NCBI GenBank assembly: GCA_023898385.1 | Contig: CP060220.1 | Span: 3,100,001-3,164,000, forward strand | Reading direction: 5' to 3' | From: Pseudobdellovibrionaceae bacterium | GTDB taxonomy: Bacteria; Bdellovibrionota; Bdellovibrionia; Bdellovibrionales; UBA1609 | Length of the DNA: 64,000 nt | Shown here: positions 33,084-41,181 of the stretch, piece by piece | How the letters are laid out: every line of letters begins with the position of its first letter | Numbering within the stretch: the first letter of the stretch is position 1 | The notes under the pieces: generated by a model | Told to the model about the DNA's origin: nothing | Databases searched by the model: none | Seen by the model: the letters and a program-made list of their open reading frames with translations, nothing else | Program-made: the position numbers and the translations under genes

Positions 33084-33887
33084 TTAGTCCAGATCGACGA
33101 TGGTCATCTGTATTTTGCCGTCACTGTCCCGGTCGGGGCTGACTACGACGTTGGCTGATGAGATCAAGAAACGAATTCTACCCAAGTTATTGTAGTCGGA
33201 ATCCGAAGCGGGAAGTAGGCGGTGGGAAGTGGGAATGTGAAGATCCGTACTGGGCAGCCCGTGTACATCATTGTTTGATAGGTAGGGAAGGTCATCCGGT
33301 AGATGGTCTCGAAAGAGGCCCGACTGGCCGTTTCGAATGCCTAAGTTTTCAAGGCCAAAGCGCAGTTTGAGTTGGTTTTTAAAAGCCTCAAGGTTTTCTA
33401 AATAAGTTTCTGCAAGTTCTTGTTTGGTCTCGGGGCTCACTGATCGATCAACCATAAGGCTGTGCAGGTTACGGCCTTTCACATAACTGAGGTGCAGGGT
33501 TCTTTCGTCAGGTTGTCCCAATAGTCGAACAACGGGCATGGCAAAAGACCCATGTCTTTGCCGCGAAATTTCTAAGACACGTAAAAAAGCGCGGGCCGGT
33601 GGCAAGGTGTGTTCTTTCCAGTAGGTCTTCTCGGCCATAATGGTTTTAGGATTGTTGCGTTCCATGATTTTAAACACTTGACCATATTGACCCCGGCCGA
33701 GCGGGGCGCGCTCCTTGCGAGTGATGTGAAGATAGCTTGATAATGAGGTTCGCGGCTCTTTATGGGCATAGACATTCTGTCCCGCCATCAAGGCCATGCA
33801 GTTCAAAGCGACGCCAAAAGCGGCCGCAGAGGGCAAAAACCCGCCGCAGAGTCCTAATAGACACAGTGTCCAACGAAATGGTCGCAT
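33084..33887 (-). CDS. Exported protein-kinase-like protein, ends at the DFG position
   Basis: A 267-aa protein with a signal peptide (MRPFRWTLCLLGLCGGFLPS, AAA). The N-lobe of a protein kinase fold is seen: PLGRGQYGQVFKI (Gly-rich loop, residues 64-69), TIMAEKTYWKEH (candidate Lys87), and a hinge-like LHLSYVKGRNLHSLMV. The end reads ANVVVSPDRDSDGKIQ then TIVDLD and stop, which matches strand beta-8 and the Asp-x-Asp place of DFG; no activation loop or C-lobe follows. It lies 9 bases after an MnmD-like gene and shares its operon. It might bind nucleotide outside the cytoplasm, act as a pseudokinase, or be a remnant. Confidence 0.65.
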   Translation of the reverse strand: MRPFRWTLCLLGLCGGFLPSAAAFGVALNCMALMAGQNVYAHKEPRTSLSSYLHITRKERAPLGRGQYGQVFKIMERNNPKTIMAEKTYWKEHTLPPARAFLRVLEISRQRHGSFAMPVVRLLGQPDERTLHLSYVKGRNLHSLMVDRSVSPETKQELAETYLENLEAFKNQLKLRFGLENLGIRNGQSGLFRDHLPDDLPYLSNNDVHGLPSTDLHIPTSHRLLPASDSDYNNLGRIRFLISSANVVVSPDRDSDGKIQMTIVDLD

Positions 33888-33896
33888 AGGGGCGCT

Positions 33897-34640
33897 TCAT
33901 GCACCTAATATGCCAGAGGTTGAATTTCGCTTACCACCGAAGCCAGAGCGCATTTCCACGGTAAAACCGCTCTTTAAAAGGGATCTTTTAAGGCTCCCCG
34001 TGGCTGCATAGGTTGAAAAAATGCAATGTTTGTCTGCAAAATCTTCGAAAAATCGTATAAGAAATTCCTCATTCCAAAGCTCGGGTGACGTTTTTGAGCT
34101 AAAAGCATCGTACAAAATGCAATTGAATAAGTGAGGCGGGCGCGTCGAGCCGGTCAGGGCGCCGCCCGGAAGCCAATGTTCGCCTTTTTTCATTTCAAGA
34201 AGCCACTGGCGAATGGCCTCTGGGTTGACATAAAAATGCTCGGAGACTTTTTGTAGAACGATCTCATAGGCCGCGGTGAGATCAGGAAATTCGCTTTTTT
34301 CTTCAGACAACCATTGGACAAAATTATTCGTGAGCCAGGCTTCGCTTTCAAAACTCTGAATTTTGACTTTCTCATTTGGCGCAACTTGAAGCGAAACCAT
34401 GTAGCCAGAAAGTATTAACTCATTGTATCCGAGCCCAAGACCCACCGACATAAAATGCAAGGGCCATTGTTTTGTCACACAAGTCCGCATGGCCTCCCAG
34501 TAGATGTAAAGACTTTCAGAAAAAGCCCCTTCGCGATTGTGCATGGTTTCGTTTTGATCTTCGATACGACCAAACTGTAGGGTTGGACTGCCGTCGGCAG
34601 TGAGGCTGACACAATATTGAGGCACAGTTTCTATTTCCAA
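33897..34640 (-). CDS. MnmD-like tRNA (5-methylaminomethyl-2-thiouridine) methyltransferase
   Basis: A 247-aa protein resembling the methyltransferase half of MnmC (MnmD when alone), which makes mnm5s2U at the wobble base. Markers are DGSPTLQFG..., NEILSGY-type FMSVGLGLGYNELIL, the SAM-binding FESEAWL stretch, LYDAFSSKTSPELWNEEFL, and the end STYAATGSLKRSLLKSGF followed by RSGFGGKRNSTSG. The MnmC oxidoreductase half is absent. Its call is moderate because the SAM motifs are degenerate. It is coupled by a 9-base gap to the kinase-like gene. Confidence 0.75.
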   Translation of the reverse strand: MEIETVPQYCVSLTADGSPTLQFGRIEDQNETMHNREGAFSESLYIYWEAMRTCVTKQWPLHFMSVGLGLGYNELILSGYMVSLQVAPNEKVKIQSFESEAWLTNNFVQWLSEEKSEFPDLTAAYEIVLQKVSEHFYVNPEAIRQWLLEMKKGEHWLPGGALTGSTRPPHLFNCILYDAFSSKTSPELWNEEFLIRFFEDFADKHCIFSTYAATGSLKRSLLKSGFTVEMRSGFGGKRNSTSGILGA

Positions 34641-34728
34641 AAATCAATGAATGGAAGAAAAGGCCCTATCTAGAGGAGAAGCCTGGCTAAGGCAAGGCCT
34701 CTTTTATAACAAAAATCAATTTGTCGAC

Positions 34729-35058
34729 TTACCAGTTTTTCACAATCACTTGGCCTTTATATACATACTCCCTCAGTACCACATCGGCGGAGTACTCGCA
34801 CCAAACAGCAAAAACTTTGTCTTCATGCACTTGGTTGACCGTGGCCAGCGCCCAGCTCTGGCACTTCTCGCGTAAGGCATTCTTGTCGGAACCGGATCGG
34901 AAAACCATTGAAATTTCTGGCATTCCCGAGAATTCCGGATGTTCCCCTTGTTGAACCACAGGAATATCGCTGACCGTTTTGATTTCGTTAACAGATGGTG
35001 TGGGCCAAGTAAATGCGGTGAGCGCAAGAGTGGCTAAGAAGTAGAGTCCGATTTTCAT
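34729..35058 (-). CDS. Small exported hypothetical protein
   Basis: A 109-aa protein with a signal peptide (MKIGLYFLATLALTAFTWP). GGGAGGGG precedes the ATG. The mature part has two Cys residues (EKCQSW, AVWCEYS) that may pair. The family is not recognised. It is a single gene, on the same strand as the MnmD-like gene but separated by 88 bases. Confidence 0.6.
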   Translation of the reverse strand: MKIGLYFLATLALTAFTWPTPSVNEIKTVSDIPVVQQGEHPEFSGMPEISMVFRSGSDKNALREKCQSWALATVNQVHEDKVFAVWCEYSADVVLREYVYKGQVIVKNW

Positions 35059-35215
35059 GATTTTCCCCTCCCTGGAGCGTCTATATTTGAAAAAACTATG
35101 GACTATAAAAGATTAAGATCTTGCCAGGCGTAACTCAAGGCAAATCTAGGCACAATAACGACCTGGGATTGGGCAAGCTCTTGCTATTTCACCGCAGACT
35201 AGATAACTAGGTGGC

Positions 35216-36196
35216 ATGCTTACCGACGACCTGTGGCGGGGATTGCCCTATTTTCCTATCAGTCAGTACTATCAAAGTAAATTTGGAACCAAGGTTCACA
35301 AAATACCTGTGAGCGTGGCAGAGACGTGCCCCAACCGCGAGGGGTTGCGGGGGATGAAAACCTGTAATTTTTGTGATGCCTGGGGATCTGCGGCTTACCC
35401 GGATGTGCGAGAGCAAGATTTAAAAGATCAGATTTTAAATAATAAAATGCGAGTACAAAGCCGAGCAAAAGCATCAAAATTTTTGGTCTACTTTCAAGCT
35501 TATACTAATACTTTTTCAAAAACAGAGCGATTGAGGCAACAGTTTTCTGTGGCCAGCGAGTTTGAGGATGTAGTTGGGTTTGTTGTGGGAACTCGTCCGG
35601 ATTGTTTGTCAGATAATGTTTTTGATCTGTGGAATGAATATGGTGAGAAAAAATATTTGGCCGTTGAGCTTGGCGTTCAGACATTTGATGAAGATCAGTT
35701 GATTTGGATGCGACGAGGCCACACAGCAAAAAAATCAATGCAAGCCATTGAGCGCATTGCCCGTAAATGTCCCCGTTTGAGTTTAGGCATTCACCTCATG
35801 TTTGGTCTAAAATCAGAAACAGACGAGCAAATCGTCGAGACAGCAAAGTTGGTTTCAACACTTCCTATTGACAACGTGAAGCTGCATAATCTGCACGTAC
35901 TAAAAGACACTCCATTGGAAGAAGAGTTTTTGCGTGGAGAATTTTGGCCCATTTCAAGAGAAGACTATGCCCGGCGTGTGGTGTTGTTTCTAGAAAATCT
36001 GCGCCCGGATATTGCAGTCCATCGCTTGGCGGCCCTGGCAAGCCGGCACGACGAGCTTGTTGCACCGGCCTGGGCGAAGATGAAGATGGAAAACTACCAG
36101 TTTATATTGGATGAGTTTTCGCGGCGGGCCACTTTTCAAGGAAGCCAATGTATTTCGGTGGCCGAATTTTCGGAAATTGCGGCACCTCTGGTTTAA
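35216..36196 (+). CDS. Radical SAM protein, TIGR01212/YhcC family
   Basis: A 326-aa radical SAM protein. The iron-sulfur cluster ligands are Cys38, Cys50 and Cys53 (CPNREG...CNFCDAWG), the longer spacing that marks the TIGR01212/YhcC group. Further landmarks are KFLVYFQAYTNTF, VVGTRPDCL, VELGVQTFDEDQL, LSLGIHLMFGLKSETDEQ, and NVKLHNLHVLKDTPLEEEF. The reaction of this group is not firmly known. msrA starts 13 bases after its stop, so the two are likely cotranscribed. Confidence 0.9.
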   Translation: MLTDDLWRGLPYFPISQYYQSKFGTKVHKIPVSVAETCPNREGLRGMKTCNFCDAWGSAAYPDVREQDLKDQILNNKMRVQSRAKASKFLVYFQAYTNTFSKTERLRQQFSVASEFEDVVGFVVGTRPDCLSDNVFDLWNEYGEKKYLAVELGVQTFDEDQLIWMRRGHTAKKSMQAIERIARKCPRLSLGIHLMFGLKSETDEQIVETAKLVSTLPIDNVKLHNLHVLKDTPLEEEFLRGEFWPISREDYARRVVLFLENLRPDIAVHRLAALASRHDELVAPAWAKMKMENYQFILDEFSRRATFQGSQCISVAEFSEIAAPLV

Positions 36197-36209
36197 ACAG
36201 GGAATATTT

Positions 36210-36743
36210 ATGAGCTTTATAGAGAGTAAAGATTTTGAAACGAAGACCAGTGGTACAGGATGCGAAGTGGCAGTTTTTGGCGCCGGGTGCTTTTGGGGTG
36301 TAGAAGAGATTTTTCGTCAACTGCCTGGTGTTGCAAATACAGTTGTGGGCTATATGGGTGGTGAGCCCAATACTGCCATTTATAGTCAGGTAAAAACGGG
36401 GTCCACGGGACATGCGGAGTGTGTTCGTGTTGAGTTTGTTCCCAGTGAGATTACATATGAAACACTGTTGCAGTATTTTTTTCGGCTACACGACCCCACG
36501 ACAATAAACCGACAAGGAAATGATGTGGGTTCGCAATACAGGTCTGTTATCTTCTACTATGATGATCGACAACGAACAGCCGCTGAGTGGGTCAAAGAAC
36601 AGGTGAATGATTCAAAAAAATGGCCTAGGCCCGTTGTCACATCAATAGAGCCAGCCCAAGAGTTCTATCTTGCTGAAGAAGAACATCAAGACTACCTCCA
36701 GAAATACCCCAACGGGTACAGCTGCCACTTCTTAAGAGATTAG
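36210..36743 (+). CDS. msrA: Peptide methionine sulfoxide reductase MsrA
   Basis: Reduces methionine-S-sulfoxide in proteins. The catalytic Cys27 lies in FGAGCFWGVEE; GYMGG, YSQVKTGSTGHAE and LQYFFRLHDPTTINRQGND follow, then VGSQYRSVIFY. The C-terminal Cys in YSCHFLRD may be the resolving Cys. I chose the ATG at 36210, with AGGGA 7 bases upstream, giving 177 aa; the open frame extends upstream inside the radical SAM gene. The end meets a possible minus-strand gene. Confidence 0.95.
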   Translation: MSFIESKDFETKTSGTGCEVAVFGAGCFWGVEEIFRQLPGVANTVVGYMGGEPNTAIYSQVKTGSTGHAECVRVEFVPSEITYETLLQYFFRLHDPTTINRQGNDVGSQYRSVIFYYDDRQRTAAEWVKEQVNDSKKWPRPVVTSIEPAQEFYLAEEEHQDYLQKYPNGYSCHFLRD

Positions 36744-36988
36744 TTTTCGTCAGTCGAGTTCTCAGTCACAAGACTGATAACTGTTAAAGCCTCTTCAGAT
36801 AAAGGCTGAAAAGGCTGTGCATCCACAGGTCTAATGAAAGCCTCGAAGTTGCGATCATTACTAGGGATTTGTCGACTGGCCTTCTCAACGGTGTTGAGCA
36901 CAATGGTACCGATTATAGATTCAACATTAAATTTGACGTTATTTCTGTGAGTGTGGCATTGGCCAGTCGTGTCGAGAATAATATGCAA
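36740..36988 (-). CDS. Possible small hypothetical protein
   Basis: An 82-aa open frame tail to tail with msrA. The part from NVKFNVESIIGTIVLNTVEK to NSTDEN has protein-like composition with balanced charge, but there is no clear ribosome-binding site and no family is recognised. It could be a real gene, the C-terminal remnant of a broken gene, or chance. Confidence 0.35.
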   Translation of the reverse strand: MHIILDTTGQCHTHRNNVKFNVESIIGTIVLNTVEKASRQIPSNDRNFEAFIRPVDAQPFQPLSEEALTVISLVTENSTDEN

Positions 36989-37028
36989 TGGAGTAAAATT
37001 ACCGATGACGTTACAAAAAACGGCACTA

Positions 37029-38048
37029 TCAGATGAGCGTGAGGCCTCTGATTTCGTTTCCTTTTTTTTCTAGGTGAGGTGCAACAGGAATCAAACTTCC
37101 TCGGGGGATTTGCGGAGCCTCTCCATCGCGTTTGAGCCACCCCAAGTATTCTCTTTCATTATTGCGACAAATGGCCTGTCGGGTTTTGCCCTTCTCAAAA
37201 AGTGTATCGCCAATCACGCGAGCGACGTCGTCTGGGTGTTTGATGGGTTGGCGGCTCACCATGAGGTAAGAAAATGTCAGGGTTTTATTTTGTAGAGGAA
37301 GGTGTTTTTCAAGGTCTTTGTACCACGTGGGGAGTTCCACAAAAATTCGGTCGTGGCACCAGTCTTCTTTTGAGTGAATCAAAAGCGGGCAGTGCTGGAG
37401 ATGGGTGCACGGGGCCCAGATGAACCAGCCCCTATCTATGTAATCTTGGCGAAGTTTCATTAATGCACGGCTTTGTTGTTTCGTTGAGGGCTCAACAAAG
37501 AGTAACTGACTGCAGTGTTCGGTCCACTCAGGGAGGTGATCAATTTCATTAAGTGAGTAAGAAAAAAGCCCAAGAGTATTTGGGGATGCCAGAACTTCAT
37601 CGGGATTGATGCGAGGTTCTCTGAGATTGAAATGATGGAGTAGGGCTTTATGAAACTCCACCGGGCGAGAGTCTTGTTCAAGAGCCGTCCAATGCTCTGT
37701 GGATTGACCGGAGTCGAGCCAGGCCAGGTGAGCCGTTCCTGGTCCTGAACCGAAATCAATAGTATTGCTTACATTTGAAAAAAAACCGAGGGATTGGCCC
37801 TCGTGGAGCACGGCAGTTAGTCGAAGATAGTTGAGTGGCAAAAAATAGGCAAGATAGGCGGCCTGGTGTCCGGGATGAAGCCAGAGCGTGGAGAGAGCTT
37901 GCCGGTCAGCATAGAGGTCAGAGACTTTTTTCACCTGTTGTGCCAGAGCGGCGGGCTTTGCCAACGAATAACCCAATAAATTTAACTGGGTTTCTATGGC
38001 GCTGGTATATTTCTCTGGAAAACTGTAAGTGCGTCTATTGTTCATCAT
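37029..38048 (-). CDS. Rsm22-like methyltransferase family protein
   Basis: A 339-aa protein like the Rsm22 family, a group of mitochondrial and bacterial small-subunit-linked methyltransferases. The SAM-binding core is TIDFGSGPGTAHLAWLD; GLFSYSLNEIDHLPEW follows; the C-terminal CTHLQHCPLLIHSKEDWCHD holds the Cys/His residues of the possible iron-sulfur or zinc site, and TFSYLMVSRQP follows. I chose the ATG at 38048, preceded by AGGAA; the open frame runs to 38117. The target RNA is not known for bacterial members. Confidence 0.78.
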   Translation of the reverse strand: MMNNRRTYSFPEKYTSAIETQLNLLGYSLAKPAALAQQVKKVSDLYADRQALSTLWLHPGHQAAYLAYFLPLNYLRLTAVLHEGQSLGFFSNVSNTIDFGSGPGTAHLAWLDSGQSTEHWTALEQDSRPVEFHKALLHHFNLREPRINPDEVLASPNTLGLFSYSLNEIDHLPEWTEHCSQLLFVEPSTKQQSRALMKLRQDYIDRGWFIWAPCTHLQHCPLLIHSKEDWCHDRIFVELPTWYKDLEKHLPLQNKTLTFSYLMVSRQPIKHPDDVARVIGDTLFEKGKTRQAICRNNEREYLGWLKRDGEAPQIPRGSLIPVAPHLEKKGNEIRGLTLI

Positions 38049-38134
38049 AAAAATTCCTGCTAAGCCTCTATACAACCCGCGAGGACAAATGCAAAGGGTT
38101 ACAACCTTTGTGGGCAATATAGGACCAATATTTT

Positions 38135-38797
38135 ATGGCACAGAAAGAATATGAGATAAAAATTTCTCAAGAAATAGTGAATGTTTGTCGACGATTGCAT
38201 TCAAAAAACTACTTGGCGGCAGCCGATGGAAATATCAGCTACAGAGTGGATGAGTCTCGTATTTTAATAACTCCCAGCGGGAAACCAAAATTTTTGATAG
38301 AGCCAAAAGATATGTCTGTGGTGACTCCGTCTGGCGAAGTTCTCGTCGGCAAACCCTCATCCGAGATGGCCATGCATTTAGAAATCTACGATCGTTGCCC
38401 CAAGGCAAAGGCCGTAGTTCACGCTCATCCGCCCACAGCCATTGCTTGGACAGTGGCAGAACCAAAGCTTGAAGAGCTTCCCTGCACGGCCCTCAGTGAG
38501 GTGATTTTAGCAACAGGTGGCATCCCTATTGCGCCTTATGCGCGACCAGGTACAAATGAAATGGCCCTGCGCGTGCGCCCTTATTTGCCCCAATCTCGGG
38601 TTTTGATTCTGGCCCGGCATGGAGCCGTGAGTTGGGGAGAAAGTCTAGATGAAGCATACATCGGAATGGAGCGATTAGAGCACTCAGCTGAAATCTTAAT
38701 GAAGGCTAAAATCATGGGAGGAGTCACTGAGTTGCCAGCTGATGAGGTGGATTTCTTGCGCGACTTAAGAAAAAAAATGGGACCAAAGATTTTATGA
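38135..38797 (+). CDS. Class II aldolase, probable 5-methylthioribulose-1-phosphate aldolase (Ald2-like)
   Basis: A 220-aa class II (FucA-like) aldolase. The zinc ligands are seen in AVVHAHPPTAIA (two His) and ILARHGAVSWG (third His); the acid residue is likely in SSEMAMHLEIYD. It heads an operon with mtnA (4-base ATGA overlap) and mtnP. In the DHAP shunt known from Rhodospirillum rubrum and some E. coli, such an aldolase cuts methylthioribulose-1-P to DHAP and methylthioacetaldehyde. The alternative is MtnB dehydratase of the classical methionine salvage, which has the same fold; the MtnC and MtnD genes are not here. Confidence 0.78.
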   Translation: MAQKEYEIKISQEIVNVCRRLHSKNYLAAADGNISYRVDESRILITPSGKPKFLIEPKDMSVVTPSGEVLVGKPSSEMAMHLEIYDRCPKAKAVVHAHPPTAIAWTVAEPKLEELPCTALSEVILATGGIPIAPYARPGTNEMALRVRPYLPQSRVLILARHGAVSWGESLDEAYIGMERLEHSAEILMKAKIMGGVTELPADEVDFLRDLRKKMGPKIL

Positions 38798-39819
38798 GAG
38801 ATTTATTCGCCCTGTCGATTCGAAGAGTGGACGGTCAGCTGTCCATTATAGATCAAACGCTTTTGCCTCATGAAGAGCAGTGGGTGGACATCAATTCGCC
38901 AGAGGATATGGTTGCGGCCATTAAGCAACTGATGGTGCGAGGGGCTCCGTTGATTGGGGTGGCTGCCGCGTTAGCATTAGGGGATTTTGCAAATAAGGGC
39001 GCGTCTAACGAGCAGTTCTTGAACGCCGCAGAGGAGTTGCGTCGGTCTCGACCCACGGCAGTGAATCTCATGTGGGCCATTGATCGATTGTTGTCGGTGA
39101 AACCCTACAGTGCCGACTCCATATTAAGTCTTGCTGAATCGATTTTTGATGAAGATGTACAATTGTGTGAGAAAATAGCTTTAGCCGGGGCGACTCTCCT
39201 AGAAGATGGAGATTCAATATTGACCCACTGTAATACCGGTGGCCTTGCCACAGCGGGCGTGGGCACAGCATTGGGTATCATTCAACAGGCCCATCGTCAG
39301 GGAAAATCCATTCATGTGTATGTGGATGAAACCCGTCCCCTCCTTCAAGGTGGGCGACTGACAACATGGGAGCTTGAAAAACTCGCTATCCCATACACAT
39401 TGATTTGTGACAACATGGCGGCCAGTTTGATGAAAGAAGGCAAGATTAGTAAAGCCATTGTGGGATCTGATCGCGTGGCTGCAAACGGAGATTTTGCGAA
39501 TAAAATTGGAACCTACTCTGTGGCTGTGGCCTGTCAATATCATGGTGTACCGTTTTATGTGGCAGCCCCTTACACGACGGTAGACCTACAGTGTCCGTCG
39601 GGTCGGGAAATTCCCATTGAGATTCGGCGCCCTGAAGAAGTTAGGGGAGTAAAGGGTCAGTTTGGCGAGGTGATCTGGGCTCCGGAAAAGTCGAATGTGT
39701 ATAATCCTGCTTTTGATGTGACACCTTCGGAGCTGGTTTCGGGATGGATTTTTGAACAGGGTGTGTTGTCAAAAGATGATATTAGGTCTGGGCGTTTAGC
39801 GCAGCTGAAAGGAGAATAG
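38794..39819 (+). CDS. mtnA: Methylthioribose-1-phosphate isomerase
   Basis: Converts 5-methylthioribose-1-P to 5-methylthioribulose-1-P. The 341-aa protein has RGAPLIGVAAALAL, the catalytic Cys in LTHCNTGGLAT, GVGTALGIIQQAHRQGK, VDETRPLLQGGRLTTWEL and the catalytic Asp in GSDRVAANGDFANKIGTY, all typical of MtnA, which separates it from eIF2B-type relatives. It is overlapped at its start by the aldolase stop and is followed at once by mtnP. Confidence 0.94.
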   Translation: MRDLFALSIRRVDGQLSIIDQTLLPHEEQWVDINSPEDMVAAIKQLMVRGAPLIGVAAALALGDFANKGASNEQFLNAAEELRRSRPTAVNLMWAIDRLLSVKPYSADSILSLAESIFDEDVQLCEKIALAGATLLEDGDSILTHCNTGGLATAGVGTALGIIQQAHRQGKSIHVYVDETRPLLQGGRLTTWELEKLAIPYTLICDNMAASLMKEGKISKAIVGSDRVAANGDFANKIGTYSVAVACQYHGVPFYVAAPYTTVDLQCPSGREIPIEIRRPEEVRGVKGQFGEVIWAPEKSNVYNPAFDVTPSELVSGWIFEQGVLSKDDIRSGRLAQLKGE

Positions 39820-39821
39820 TG

Positions 39822-40670
39822 ATGTGGGCCATTATTGGTGGATCTGGGTTTGAAAAATTTGATGGATTTGAAGTGATAGAGAATTTAAGCGAAGAAACTC
39901 CCTTTGGACGAACCTCTTCGGGTTTAAAACGGGTTCAAGTGGGAGACGTGGAGTGTTTGTTTTTATCGCGCCACGGATCTCATCATGAAATTTTGCCCAG
40001 TGAAATTAACTTTCGCGCCAATGTCTATGCTTTAAAAAAATATGGAGCTACAGCGATTCTTTCATTTTCTGCCATCGGAAGTCTTAAAAAAGAACTTAAG
40101 CCCGGCGACATGGTTGTGCCCACGCAATACATTGATCGAACTAAAAGTCTTCGAAATCACACCTTTGGTGGCGAAGGAGTAGTGATCCATTGCTCACTGG
40201 CAAAGCCTGTTCCTCAGCGACTCGTCGAAGAATTGAAACAGTTATCCCGCGATAAAGATTGGGAAAGTCATTTTGATAAGACCTATGTTTGTATTGAGGG
40301 CCCGAATTTTTCGACCCAGGCGGAATCAAACATGTACCGACAAATGGGGGCAGATATTATTGGTATGACAAACTACCCTGAGTTTGCTTTGGCCAGAGAG
40401 GCTGGTTTAGCCTATTTACCCTGTTGTTTTGTGACGGACTACGACTGTTGGGACGATGCCATTCCCCATGTGACGCTACCGCAAGTGATTGAAATCATGA
40501 GAAACAATAATGGAAAGGCCTTTTTATTGGCCAAAGATGTGGTGAAGATGAGCGCAGAGACAGTCTCTGAGTGTGGAATTATCGACCAGGGTCTGCGGAC
40601 GGGCCTCATGACGCCCATTGAGCGGGTTCCTGAAAAGCACCGCGAATGGTTGGCCGTGCTTTTGAGTTGA
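39822..40670 (+). CDS. mtnP: S-methyl-5'-thioadenosine phosphorylase
   Basis: Splits methylthioadenosine with phosphate into adenine and methylthioribose-1-P. The 282-aa product has IIGGSGFEKFDGF, the phosphate- and purine-binding FLSRHGSHHEILPSEINFRAN, SAIGSLKKELKPGD, EGPNFSTQAESNMY, and DIIGMTNYPEFALARE with VTDYDCWDD. I chose the ATG at 39822, with AAGGAG 7 bases upstream, over the overlapping GTG at 39819. It feeds mtnA and the aldolase in the same operon. Confidence 0.94.
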   Translation: MWAIIGGSGFEKFDGFEVIENLSEETPFGRTSSGLKRVQVGDVECLFLSRHGSHHEILPSEINFRANVYALKKYGATAILSFSAIGSLKKELKPGDMVVPTQYIDRTKSLRNHTFGGEGVVIHCSLAKPVPQRLVEELKQLSRDKDWESHFDKTYVCIEGPNFSTQAESNMYRQMGADIIGMTNYPEFALAREAGLAYLPCCFVTDYDCWDDAIPHVTLPQVIEIMRNNNGKAFLLAKDVVKMSAETVSECGIIDQGLRTGLMTPIERVPEKHREWLAVLLS

Positions 40671-40754
40671 GCAGAAAAATCACCATGGCCATTGACTGGC
40701 TGCGAAATATTGTACTAGTTTGCGGCCATTCCATTTAAAAAAAGGGGGGACGTC

Positions 40755-41174
40755 GTGATCCAAAAATTGCTGTTTATTCTGGTAAGCATTTCGGTTTTGC
40801 CGTCATACGGTCGGACGTTAGAGCACTATGAGTATTCATGCTGGAATCCCGATCGGGTTCTTGAAATCACCATGGATGCCTCAGCAGACCCGGCCTGGAA
40901 AAAAACCTTTATCAAGATTTTTAACTCAGACGGCACCTATTCTGAACTTGAAATAAAGGGGGTGGCCGGACAGCCCGTCGTCACAAGAAACAATATCTAC
41001 TATCGGCACTTTGAGTGGCCCACCGGAGTCACAGGCTCAATGACGCTGTACCGCGCCTTTGATAGCCGGGAATCAAGCCCCTCAGCCCACCTTAAGCTTT
41101 TAATCCCCTACACAGCAAATGGTGAGAACTACACGCTCACTTCAGAAAATACTTTTTATTGTGAGGGCCGATAG
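40755..41174 (+). CDS. Exported hypothetical protein
   Basis: A 139-aa protein starting at GTG after a G-rich ribosome-binding site. The signal peptide is LLFILVSISVLPSYG. The mature part (EYSCWNPDRVLEITMDAS..., ENTFYCEGR) has two Cys residues that may link the ends of a small beta domain. The family is not recognised. It converges on gcvP. Confidence 0.6.
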   Translation: MIQKLLFILVSISVLPSYGRTLEHYEYSCWNPDRVLEITMDASADPAWKKTFIKIFNSDGTYSELEIKGVAGQPVVTRNNIYYRHFEWPTGVTGSMTLYRAFDSRESSPSAHLKLLIPYTANGENYTLTSENTFYCEGR

Positions 41175-41181
41175 CCCTCAC
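41161..41181. terminator. Perfect hairpin at a convergent junction
   Basis: GTGAGGGC at 41161-41168 pairs with GCCCTCAC at 41174-41181 around a 5-base loop. It overlaps the last codons of both the exported protein gene and gcvP. There is no T-run after it on either strand, so it could be a two-way, weak terminator. Confidence 0.45.

Noticed and set aside
36913..37140. Minus-strand frame with a signal-peptide-like stretch (VTSSVILLHCILFSTRLANA)
   Set aside because: It overlaps the Rsm22-like gene, stops soon after the hydrophobic part, and has no ribosome-binding site.
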